DNA from: Paenibacillus alvei DSM 29
Lineage (GTDB): Bacteria; Bacillota; Bacilli; Paenibacillales; Paenibacillaceae
Assembly (NCBI RefSeq): GCF_000293805.1
Contig: NZ_AMBZ01000004.1
Coordinates: forward strand, 1 to 64,000
Length of the DNA: 64,000 nt
Reading direction: 5' to 3'
Every line of letters starts with the position of its first letter. The stretch's first letter is position 1. Of this stretch, positions 1-6,618 are shown one piece after another. The notes below the pieces were generated by a model. It was given only the letters and a program-made list of their open reading frames with translations, was not told where the DNA came from and did not search any database. The position numbers and the translations under genes are program-made.

Positions 1-330
1 CTAGCAGAGGGAGCCGTGCATCCGCAACATCTGTCAGAGGGATCCGTGCATCCGCATCATTTGTCAGAGGGATCCGTGCATCCGCAACATCTGGCCGAAG
101 GAGCGTTGCACCCGCATCATCTAGCAGAGGGAGCCGTGCACCCGCAACATCTGTCAGAGGGAGCTGTGCATCCGCAACATCTGGCCGAAGGAGCCGTGCA
201 TCCGCATCATCTAGCAGTAGAATCGGTTCAACAGCACCATATTGCTCCGCATGCAGTCAGTGGATCGCATATTCAAGCACAGTCGATTGAGCGTGATCAT
301 CTGGCGTCGGGAGTAATAAGTGTCGAGCAT
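1..330 (+). repeat. 30-bp in-frame tandem repeat (11 units, 7 well conserved)
   Basis: Units begin at 1, 31, 61, 91, 121, 151 and 181 and encode the decapeptide L-x-E-G-x-V-H-P-x-H. Units at 211, 241, 271 and 301 keep only the spacing, the terminal H and the hydrophobic first residue. The gradient from near-identical to decayed copies suggests the array grows or is homogenised at its 5' side, which lies outside the window. Confidence 0.9.
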
Positions 331-726
331 TTGGATGAGGAACTGTTTCTTATGTTATCCGAAACGTGGGATTCCAAAATATCTGAGCAACCGTTAATTG
401 GCTCAGCGGATATCACTCCTGGCGTAATCACAACAGAACATTGTGCATTTACACCAATTCGAGCCTCATCGACTCATACTGCCGCTCTGCAGCAATTTGG
501 CACGGTGCCATTTTCATTCCGAGATCTTGATGAGATGATCGAATTGCGTATTTCATTTGATGAGCCCTATCAAAATAAGAATTATGTACTGGTAGCGATG
601 ACGAATCATTCTGCATGTTACGCCGTAATGAAATCCCAATCCACTGATCACGCTATTATCGAAATTATGCGAACACGCATTAGCCCACATCCGAATGGAT
701 TGGTGTCTTGGATAGCAATTGGGTAG
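1..726 (+). CDS. Decapeptide-repeat surface protein, 5' end outside the window
   Basis: The reading frame is already open at base 1, so the N-terminus is missing. Residues 1-110 are ten-residue repeats of the form L-[AS]-E-G-[AS]-V-H-P-[QH]-H: seven good copies, then four decayed ones. A non-repetitive domain of about 130 residues follows and ends in WIAIG, a C-terminal signature I associate with Paenibacillus/Brevibacillus surface or spore proteins and which resembles the end of H-type lectin folds. The first in-frame start-like codon (GTG at 16) lies inside a repeat and is not the real start. The gene is followed at about 230 bases by nucleotide-sugar genes, which suggests a glycosylated spore or cell surface protein by analogy with BclA next to rml genes in Bacillus anthracis. 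The function is inferred; the repeats are directly visible. Confidence 0.6.
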   Translation, partial: LAEGAVHPQHLSEGSVHPHHLSEGSVHPQHLAEGALHPHHLAEGAVHPQHLSEGAVHPQHLAEGAVHPHHLAVESVQQHHIAPHAVSGSHIQAQSIERDHLASGVISVEHLDEELFLMLSETWDSKISEQPLIGSADITPGVITTEHCAFTPIRASSTHTAALQQFGTVPFSFRDLDEMIELRISFDEPYQNKNYVLVAMTNHSACYAVMKSQSTDHAIIEIMRTRISPHPNGLVSWIAIG

Positions 727-831
727 GAGTAACGGAGTGTGATACTCCCATATTCCCAGCTTACCGGAACCGTCAGCTTCATCTGTGGCAGCTGGCGGTT
801 GCGTTCTATCCTTGCCAACCAACATCTACTC

Positions 832-859
832 ACATGACAAATTGTTCCCACATATAATG
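832..859 (+). promoter_or_regulatory. Candidate sigma-K promoter for the polysaccharide gene block
   Basis: AC at 832-833, a 17-base spacer, then CATATAATG at 851-859 matches the Bacillus sigma-K pattern (AC, 16-17 bases, CATAnnnTa). It sits about 100 bases before the start of the nucleotidyltransferase at 957. The pattern is short, so chance is possible, but the same arrangement precedes gerE in this window. Confidence 0.45.
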
Positions 860-956
860 GACTTTCCGCACATGTCACAATTGAACACGAGCGATGAGTA
901 AAATCTATGACGTGAGAGCTCATTTCTATATGTTCCACTCAGGGAGGGTGTATGTA

Positions 957-1688
957 ATGAAGGGCATCATTTTGGCTGGAGGCACGGGGACACGCCTCTA
1001 TCCATTGACGAAGCTGATCAATAAGCACTTAATACCCGTTGGGAAGCATCCTATGGTCAGTTATGCGATTGAGCGTCTTCGCTCAGCGGGTATCACGGAT
1101 ATTTTCATGGTCATCGGCAAAACGTCAGCTGCGCTATATACCGAATATTACGGAAGCGGACAATCCATGGGGGTCAATATTACGTATGCAGTTCAAGAAG
1201 AGGCAGGAGGCATTGCACAGGCGCTGTCGCTAGCAGAGCCCTATCTTCCGCCAGATGAAAAATTCGTTGTCTTGTTAGGAGACAATTTATTTTTGGATAA
1301 TTTAACGCCTTATGTAGACGAATATCGCAATCAGGATCTTGGGGAAGCGCGTATTTTGCTTAAGAAGGTCAAGGATCCGCATCGATATGGCGTACCGATT
1401 TTCGATAAGGAGCGCCAGGATCGCATTGTAAGAATCGTTGAGAAGCCGAAAGTCCCTGCTTCCTCTTATTGTGTAACCGGCATTTACATGTATGACACTC
1501 ATGTATTTGAGCACATTCGGTCGATCGCTCCTTCTACCAGAGGAGAACTGGAAATTACAGACGTGAACAACTGTTACGCCCAAGCTGGCAAGCTGCATTA
1601 CAACTTGCTGGAGAAATGGTGGATCGATGCGGGGACATTTGATTCCTTGTCTGAGGCATCTCAGCAGCTATGGGAGGTGCAGTTATGA
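957..1688 (+). CDS. Sugar-1-phosphate nucleotidyltransferase (short RmlA/SpsI type)
   Basis: The 243-residue protein begins M-K-G-I-I-L-A-G-G-T-G-T-R-L-Y-P, the nucleotide-binding signature of glucose-1-phosphate thymidylyltransferases, with GDN near residue 108 and EKP near 162. It makes a dTDP- or similar nucleotide sugar from a sugar 1-phosphate. It is shorter than canonical RmlA (about 290) and matches the length of Bacillus subtilis SpsI (spore polysaccharide). The start at 957 is chosen because of the GGGAGG at 942-948; the open frame extends upstream to 894 without a ribosome site. Its stop overlaps the next gene's start (ATGA at 1685), so the two are translationally coupled. A sigma-K-like promoter upstream supports a spore surface role, which remains an inference. 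Confidence 0.85.
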   Translation: MKGIILAGGTGTRLYPLTKLINKHLIPVGKHPMVSYAIERLRSAGITDIFMVIGKTSAALYTEYYGSGQSMGVNITYAVQEEAGGIAQALSLAEPYLPPDEKFVVLLGDNLFLDNLTPYVDEYRNQDLGEARILLKKVKDPHRYGVPIFDKERQDRIVRIVEKPKVPASSYCVTGIYMYDTHVFEHIRSIAPSTRGELEITDVNNCYAQAGKLHYNLLEKWWIDAGTFDSLSEASQQLWEVQL

Positions 1689-2677
1689 CGCATGTGCTGG
1701 TAACAGGCGGCATGGGATTTATCGGGAGCAATTTTATCCTCTACATGCTGTCCCAATATAGCAACTTACGCATTACGAATCTGGACGCTCTGACGTATGC
1801 AGGCAATCCTGATAACTTGGAAGAGGTGTCGTCTTCTGAGCGCTATCGGTTCGTTAAGGCAGACATTACAAATCACGTGCAACTGGAGCGTATTTTCGCT
1901 GAAACGGCTTACGATGCGGTTGTGCATTTTGCGGCAGAATCCCATGTTGACCGAAGTATAGCTGATCCAGAGGCGTTTGTTCGAACGAATGTATGGGGGA
2001 CGTTTCAACTGCTGGAGGCTGCCAAACGGCACGGAGTCTCGAAGTTTATCCATGTCTCCACAGATGAAGTGTATGGATCGCTTGAGGATACCGGGTGTTT
2101 CACGGAAGAGTCGCCACTTGCACCTAATAGCCCCTACTCCGCATCCAAGGCCGGCTCCGATTTGCTTGCCCGCGCGTATGGGCAGACGTATGGACTGCCT
2201 GTTGTTATTACACGCTGCTCGAACAACTATGGACCGCGGCAATTTCCGGAGAAGCTGATTCCGACTATTATTTTGCGGGCATTGCATGACGAGCCGATTC
2301 CTATCTATGGAGACGGATCAAATGTACGGGATTGGCTGCATGTGACAGATCATTGCACTGCGATTGATTTTGCTTTGCGAGTGGGCAAAGTCGGTGAGGT
2401 ATACAACATAGGTGGTCATAATGAACGGACGAATCTGGATGTCGTGAGGATGATCCTTCAAGTGCTTAATAAGCCGGAATCTCTTATTACGTTTACTTCG
2501 GATCGTCCAGGACATGACAAGAGGTATGCTATTGACCCTAGTAAGAGTGAGCGAGAATTAGGCTGGCGTCCCCAAATTGAGCTTGAACAGGGGATGCGCC
2601 AGACGGTTGCATGGTATGTATCGAATCAAGCATGGTGTGAGCGAGTGCGCTCTAATGCGTATTTAGAAAGCCGCTAG
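1685..2677 (+). CDS. rfbB: dTDP-glucose 4,6-dehydratase (RfbB/SpsJ type)
   Basis: This 330-residue short-chain dehydrogenase family enzyme converts dTDP-glucose to dTDP-4-keto-6-deoxyglucose, the branch point to rhamnose and other deoxysugars. The Rossmann motif G-G-M-G-F-I-G-S is at residues 8-15, the S-T-D-E-V-Y-G motif near 122-128 and the catalytic Y-S-A-S-K near 151-155. The length is normal for the family. The start at 1685 is preceded by GGGAGGTG at 1673-1680 and overlaps the previous stop by four bases. No rmlC or rmlD is seen here, so the final sugar cannot be named. The order nucleotidyltransferase then dehydratase repeats spsI-spsJ of Bacillus subtilis. Confidence 0.92.
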   Translation: MTHVLVTGGMGFIGSNFILYMLSQYSNLRITNLDALTYAGNPDNLEEVSSSERYRFVKADITNHVQLERIFAETAYDAVVHFAAESHVDRSIADPEAFVRTNVWGTFQLLEAAKRHGVSKFIHVSTDEVYGSLEDTGCFTEESPLAPNSPYSASKAGSDLLARAYGQTYGLPVVITRCSNNYGPRQFPEKLIPTIILRALHDEPIPIYGDGSNVRDWLHVTDHCTAIDFALRVGKVGEVYNIGGHNERTNLDVVRMILQVLNKPESLITFTSDRPGHDKRYAIDPSKSERELGWRPQIELEQGMRQTVAWYVSNQAWCERVRSNAYLESR

Positions 2678-2759
2678 TTTTTGGTTCAAGCAAGCAGCGG
2701 CTGCCTTCAACGAACAAGAGTGACAATTGGTAAAACGATAGAAAAAGGGGCCGAAAGAT

Positions 2760-4148
2760 ATGTTCAAAAAACGCCGACCGTTGCCGCGAACATCTCGGCA
2801 GACAAAGGCTCAAGGCCAGCGAATAGCTCGCCATTTACTAGGAAAGCGCAAGGGTGAAAGGCTGACTGAACGTTATGAATACGGCTATTCGCTCGGATAT
2901 ATAGAAGGTCTTCAAGCTGGACAGGAGAAGTATGGTGAGCAGTTTGAGGGTACGAGTATAATCATACCTACTTACAATCAGGTGGATGTTCTTGAACAGT
3001 GTGTAGACAGCATACGCGCCTATACGGAAGTGCCTTATGAGATTATCGTCGTTGACAATGCGTCTACGGATGGTACATCTGCTTTTTTGAATAAGAAATC
3101 CGGACAATTTCGGTTTTATATTCATGAGAAAGTTAGAGGATTTGCTGGTGCTGTGAATACAGGATTGATGATGTCAAAAGGCACGTCGATATGTATTTTG
3201 AACCCAGACACGTTCGTTACATCCAATTGGCTGACGAATATGCTGGCATGTCTGAATAGTGATCTTGAGATTGGAATGGTTGGCCCAGTGACGTACGTTC
3301 TGGATGAGAAGCAGCAGCTTGCGGATACCGATGAACAGATGGAAAATTTGCATCACTATCATTCAGAATCCACTAGCCCTGTTTTGGATCCTAGTAAATG
3401 GAACAGTGCTGATCATTTGGAAAGCGGTTGTTTATTGTTCCGTCGTAGCTTATTTGAAGAGACTGGCTATTTTGACGAGGGCTATGGTCATGTATATTAT
3501 GAGGTCGAGGATTACAATGTCCGAATCAGGCTTAGTGGTCGGAAGCTAGTCGTCGCTCAGGATACATGCATATATCAGGTTGTCAGTAAAGGGACAACTG
3601 CATCTGGGGATCAATCTCAATCCACAAATGATAATTATGCAAGTCTGTTCCAGAAAAAGTGGCGGAACCCTTATAATTGGATGCATCGTGTTCGTGAACG
3701 TTATGGCAAACAAAACGGTGAACGCTGCCAGACATTCTATCCGACTCATGTGGCTGTGGCGGGATTGTCAGAGACTGTCTATTGGATTGAACAGGGTACC
3801 AAGCATCCGGTTGAAGGGAACCTAACCATCCCGATCGTAAGCGTAAGTCAGGTTGATCTGAGGGGATGGCCGACAGGATCAACGGTAGACGCGGAAAGCG
3901 TGACGAAGAAATGGAAGGAATCACATACAGAAGATGGGGGAATCGCGGAGGGCAGTGTGTTTACTACAGAATCCGGAAGGTATTATCAACGACAAGGGGA
4001 TCTATACAGGGAATTCATGAGTGAGCATGCTTTAACGCGCTGGGAATTGACTGAGAAAGTAGTGGAGCGTACCGAGATCGACAAGGAAGCCCTTGAGGAA
4101 GGGCTCCCCATTATGGCAGCTCCAGAAATTCATTTGCATCTGTTATAA
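2760..4148 (+). CDS. Family 2 glycosyltransferase with a basic glycine-ladder N-terminus
   Basis: The 462-residue protein has a GT-A fold glycosyltransferase domain starting near residue 63 (S-I-I-I-P-T-Y-N-Q, then D-N-A-S-T-D-G), an N-P-D-T-F acidic motif near 147 and an E-V-E-D-Y motif near 248, as in GT2 enzymes that extend glycans on proteins or polysaccharides. Residues 1-36 are strongly basic. Residues 37-58 form a ladder of glycines every four residues with aromatic partners (Y-G-Y-S-L-G-Y-I-E-G), and the small protein just downstream has the same ladder. The C-terminal 150 residues are not recognised. No membrane segment is seen, so it is probably cytosolic or mother-cell located. The acceptor could be the upstream repeat protein; this is inferred from proximity only. 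Confidence 0.82.
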   Translation: MFKKRRPLPRTSRQTKAQGQRIARHLLGKRKGERLTERYEYGYSLGYIEGLQAGQEKYGEQFEGTSIIIPTYNQVDVLEQCVDSIRAYTEVPYEIIVVDNASTDGTSAFLNKKSGQFRFYIHEKVRGFAGAVNTGLMMSKGTSICILNPDTFVTSNWLTNMLACLNSDLEIGMVGPVTYVLDEKQQLADTDEQMENLHHYHSESTSPVLDPSKWNSADHLESGCLLFRRSLFEETGYFDEGYGHVYYEVEDYNVRIRLSGRKLVVAQDTCIYQVVSKGTTASGDQSQSTNDNYASLFQKKWRNPYNWMHRVRERYGKQNGERCQTFYPTHVAVAGLSETVYWIEQGTKHPVEGNLTIPIVSVSQVDLRGWPTGSTVDAESVTKKWKESHTEDGGIAEGSVFTTESGRYYQRQGDLYREFMSEHALTRWELTEKVVERTEIDKEALEEGLPIMAAPEIHLHLL

Positions 4149-4199
4149 ATGAGTCCGTTAAGCAGCAGTTGAATGGCGGCAGAAAGGGGGAGAACACGA

Positions 4200-4418
4200 T
4201 TGGATAAAATGAAGCGGATACGGAAAATCCGACAAACGGATAGACAATTGTCGGGACTGAAGCAACGTATTCGACACCGAAAATCTAAGCTGACAAAGAA
4301 GACGCATTCGAACATTTATAAGGGAGCTGAAGCAACTGCGTATCGAGATGGCTTCGAAGCCGGGTTTGCCAAGGGGTTCGAAGATGGCCATCACCTGATA
4401 TATTCCAATCAAGTATAG
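4200..4418 (+). CDS. Small basic protein sharing the glycosyltransferase's glycine ladder
   Basis: The start is TTG at 4200, eight bases after GAAAGGGGGA (4182-4191). The in-frame ATG at 4173 has no such site. The 72-residue product is rich in K and R for its first 50 residues and ends in a G-F-E-A-G-F-A-K-G-F-E-D-G ladder, the same four-residue glycine period as residues 37-58 of the glycosyltransferase directly upstream. It lacks any catalytic domain. I do not recognise a named family. The shared basic-plus-ladder layout suggests a common docking surface or a detached copy of the enzyme's N-terminal region. Being about 50 bases downstream on the same strand, it is probably cotranscribed with it. 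Confidence 0.6.
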   Translation: MDKMKRIRKIRQTDRQLSGLKQRIRHRKSKLTKKTHSNIYKGAEATAYRDGFEAGFAKGFEDGHHLIYSNQV

Positions 4419-4426
4419 GATCAAAG

Positions 4427-4466
4427 ACAGTCTGACGCTTGCGAAGCAAGAGGAGGGCTGTTTTTT
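4427..4466 (+). terminator. Weak candidate terminator after the small basic protein
   Basis: ACAG at 4427 can pair with CTGT at 4458-4461 around an inner GCTT/AAGC stem, followed by six T. The stem has interruptions, so the call is tentative. Confidence 0.4.
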
Positions 4467-4557
4467 GTGTTTTATGACATAAAGTCTTCGGTGATGGCAT
4501 CCCCTTTTGAATTGCGAATTTCGCTGTTTTCAACATCTCCCTAATTGTAACGATCTC

Positions 4558-4929
4558 TTATTTTGGCCGCACCTCAAGCTGAATGACATCCAACGTAGAA
4601 CCTCCTTGCAAAGGCATGGAAAGCCACATGCGTGCAATATGAACTCCCAGGGCGCGGGGAATAATTGATTCCCACATGATGCCGCGCTGCTGCTGCTCCC
4701 ACTGGGAAAAGGCGCGCTGCGCCCGTTGGAGTAAGTGCTTATTGATCCTGCTAGGCATGTAGTCGGCATGGAGCTGAGCGGGCTTCATTCGAACAAAAAC
4801 AAGCTCGTCAGATATATAAATTTGTGTATCTTGCGGCTGGAATAGCTGTTCGCCATGCAGGTCGTTCCAAATTTTCCATTGTTCTGTAAGCTTGTATTTT
4901 TGGGACTCGCCAAGCTCTGCGTATGACAT
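4558..4929 (-). CDS. Conserved-looking protein of unknown function
   Basis: The frame is open from 5091, but the start is placed at 4929 because AGGAGG lies nine bases before that ATG on the minus strand, giving 123 residues beginning M-S-Y-A-E-L-G. The protein is soluble, with mixed alpha/beta character and several tryptophans, and has no membrane segment or signal peptide. I do not recognise the family. It stands alone on the minus strand between the polysaccharide block and the potassium region. Confidence 0.55.
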   Translation of the reverse strand: MSYAELGESQKYKLTEQWKIWNDLHGEQLFQPQDTQIYISDELVFVRMKPAQLHADYMPSRINKHLLQRAQRAFSQWEQQQRGIMWESIIPRALGVHIARMWLSMPLQGGSTLDVIQLEVRPK

Positions 4930-5320
4930 TCTGTCCATCCTCCTGTATTTGTATTGAAGCGCTACACATATGCATTGAATCTGTCTGTACCGACGGCAAT
5001 GGGAAAGCCATTCGATCGTATTGCGTATCCTACCTTTTGGCACAAAGATTGTAAATAGATGCCAATCCATGATTTTGAAATGAATTGTCAAGCAAAGCGT
5101 TTACATACGGGTATTTATTTAAATTTCTTTGTTTTTCTCATGAAATCATCGCCGTACAAGCAAAGTGGAGAAATTGCGAGGTAATAAGGCTGTAATGAGA
5201 GATAAGATGGGATTAGTTCATCACAATTGCTTGGAAATGGAGAAATTATGGTTTTCATTTCATTTACAGCAGGAGGGGGAAAGGCGTAAGATTCAGTTCA
5301 GCAACAACAACGATATCCGT

Positions 5321-5498
5321 TGCGTCTCAATCGCTGAATTGCGCAGAAAGCGGAAGCGGGGGAACCAATAAAGCGAATGCAGAGCTGAGTAATAGTCAGC
5401 AGCCAACGTTCGCATGGGGTGAATCCGGTACAGGAATCGATTCCTGGCTGGTAGGGCGACTCTTCGCGCCCGAATCCGTCAGCTAACCTCGTAAGCGT
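5321..5498 (+). ncRNA. c-di-AMP riboswitch (ydaO/yuaA class), copy 1
   Basis: The conserved blocks of the ydaO/yuaA aptamer are all present in order: an AGCGGGGGAACC-like block near 5357, TGGGGTGAATCC near 5416, AGGGCGACTCTTC near 5455, and CGAATCCGTCAGCTAACCTC followed by GTAAGCG ending near 5497. The class binds cyclic di-AMP and usually turns expression off when the ligand is high. It lies about 85 bases upstream of the RCK_N-like gene at 5583, so it is expected to control a potassium-sensing function. The 3' half is almost identical to copy 2 at 6008-6168. The boundaries are approximate because the P1 stem was placed by eye. Confidence 0.93.
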
Positions 5499-5503
5499 AC
5501 GGG

Positions 5504-5542
5504 AGAGGCGCGCCTGATCAGATGGCGACGTACCTCTTTCTT
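5504..5542 (+). terminator. Candidate expression-platform terminator of riboswitch copy 1
   Basis: AGAGG (5504-5508) can pair with CCTCT (5533-5537) and CGCC (5511-5514) with GGCG (5524-5527), followed by TTTCTT. It starts right after the aptamer. The stem has an internal loop and the T tract is short, so it may be weak. Confidence 0.35.
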
Positions 5543-5582
5543 GCAAGCAGGGCTTCGGACAGATGAACAGGAGGAAATGGAT

Positions 5583-5990
5583 ATGTACGATGCGGACCGG
5601 GTCATTGCAGTGTTCGCAGGCTGTGAGATGGGAATTGACTTTATACGCCAATTGAAAGGAGCAGGATATTCGATAGCGGGTATCGCCCATAATGGACGGT
5701 TGGCGAAGCGATTGGAAGGTATTGGAGTTACTCCGGTATGTCGAATCAATACGACGGAGCCGAAGGCGTGGGCTGTGCCTCATGTTCCAATTGGCCGAAT
5801 CTATGTATTTGAACAAAGCTTTGCACTATCCTGCCGGCTGCTTCAAATATGCCGACAATGGACGACGGAGCCGATCACAATCGTAACGAAGCGTCATCAT
5901 CCGCAGTCGATTTACCGATTGCTTGGTGCGAATTACGTCATTTATACGCAATCGGATCAAGTATCATTTTTACTATCTGATATCATCTAA
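5583..5990 (+). CDS. Standalone RCK_N (TrkA-N-like) Rossmann protein
   Basis: The start at 5583 is set by AGGAGG at 5568-5574. The 135-residue protein looks like a single RCK N-terminal domain: a first beta strand V-I-A-V-F-A with a degenerate glycine loop (G-C-E-M-G instead of GxGxxG), and near the end R-L-L-G-A-N-Y-V-I, which matches the k-L-G-A-d-x-V-I segment of TrkA/Ktr regulators that bind NAD or nucleotides and gate potassium channels. No RCK_C domain and no membrane part are present. It lies between the two c-di-AMP riboswitches and ahead of kdp, which supports a potassium role. The glycine loop is unusual, so dinucleotide binding is uncertain. The family call is by motif reading only. 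Confidence 0.6.
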   Translation: MYDADRVIAVFAGCEMGIDFIRQLKGAGYSIAGIAHNGRLAKRLEGIGVTPVCRINTTEPKAWAVPHVPIGRIYVFEQSFALSCRLLQICRQWTTEPITIVTKRHHPQSIYRLLGANYVIYTQSDQVSFLLSDII

Positions 5991-6007
5991 TTTATCCATA
6001 TAGGCAA

Positions 6008-6168
6008 TGCTCACCGCTGAATCCCATTCATGGGAACGGGGGAACCAACGTTAGTGCGCCAACTGTACATTTACAGTTCGCGCAAGGGGTGAATCCGGCA
6101 CAGGAATCCGTTCCTGGCTGGTAGGGCGACTCTTCGCGCCCGAATCCGTCAGCTAACCTCGTAAGCGT
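6008..6168 (+). ncRNA. c-di-AMP riboswitch (ydaO/yuaA class), copy 2, upstream of kdp
   Basis: The same aptamer blocks recur: GGGGGAACCAACG near 6039, GGGGTGAATCCGG near 6090, AGGGCGACTCTTC near 6123, and CGAATCCGTCAGCTAACCTC then GTAAGCG ending near 6168. From the GGGGTGAATCC block to the end, copies 1 and 2 differ at only a few bases. It starts about 18 bases after the stop of the RCK_N gene and is followed by a strong terminator at 6237, fitting a transcriptional OFF switch for kdp at high c-di-AMP. Control of kdp by this riboswitch class is known in Bacillus. Confidence 0.95.
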
Positions 6169-6236
6169 CCAAGGAGGCAGCCTTTATTTCGTCGTGGAAC
6201 AATTACGCGTACGTTTATTTGACAATGCGTGAGTGA

Positions 6237-6276
6237 AGCCACACGGAAAGGGTCCCTCTTTCCGTGTGGCTTTTTG
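6237..6276 (+). terminator. Strong intrinsic terminator of riboswitch copy 2
   Basis: The stem AGCCACACGGAAAG pairs with CTTTCCGTGTGGCT over 14 bases and is followed by TTTTTG. It lies 70 bases after the aptamer and about 100 bases before the first kdp-region ORF, as expected for the expression platform. Confidence 0.92.
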
Positions 6277-6379
6277 TGTTGCCTGCGCGTTCTTATTGAG
6301 CCAATAAGGCTTGATAAGAACGGGATCGCGGCAGCATTGCCTGTAAGATGAGAACCTTATTCAGGAGGAGGAAGGGACA

Positions 6380-6487
6380 ATGTTTGATGCAGTCATGATG
6401 ATTCTTATCGCGCTGCTTGGACTGAGCGTATTGGGAATTCTCCATTGGTGCAAGGCGGAAGTGGAAGAACGAGGTGATCGCTCATGA
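6380..6487 (+). CDS. 35-residue single-span membrane peptide ahead of kdpF
   Basis: An ATG at 6380 follows AGGAGGAGGAAGGG (a very strong ribosome site) and encodes 35 residues: a hydrophobic stretch of about 18 residues (M-M-I-L-I-A-L-L-G-L-S-V-L-G-I-L), then a charged tail rich in E and R. Its stop overlaps the start of kdpF (ATGA at 6484), so the two are coupled. I do not recognise a named family. Position and size suggest a Kdp accessory peptide or a second KdpF-like subunit, which is an inference. Confidence 0.65.
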   Translation: MFDAVMMILIALLGLSVLGILHWCKAEVEERGDRS

Positions 6488-6564
6488 TGATCGTCTTATT
6501 CACCTTGATTACGGCTTTGTTCATTTACTTGTTATATGCCTTAGTCAAGCCGGAACGATTTTAG
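6484..6564 (+). CDS. kdpF: KdpF, small subunit of the Kdp potassium pump
   Basis: The 26-residue hydrophobic peptide ends in Y-L-L-Y-A-L-V-K-P-E-R-F, the hallmark C-terminus of KdpF (Y-A-L-x-x-P-E-x-F). KdpF is one membrane helix that stabilises the KdpABC complex. Its start overlaps the stop of the 35-residue peptide, and kdpA follows after 54 bases. Confidence 0.9.
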   Translation: MMIVLFTLITALFIYLLYALVKPERF

Positions 6565-6618
6565 TTTAGGCAGAATCATTGTTGATATTTGTACATTAGA
6601 GAAGGGTGGAACGGAACG

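Noticed and set aside
1-330. CRISPR array from the regular 30-bp repeat
   Set aside because: The units are contiguous, without spacers, and lie in frame within a protein gene.
5165-5371. 68-residue plus-strand frame before riboswitch copy 1
   Set aside because: It runs into the aptamer, has no convincing ribosome site and reads unlike protein.
5298-5816. 172-residue minus-strand frame over riboswitch copy 1 and the RCK_N gene
   Set aside because: It is opposite the aptamer and a real gene and has low-complexity shadow character.
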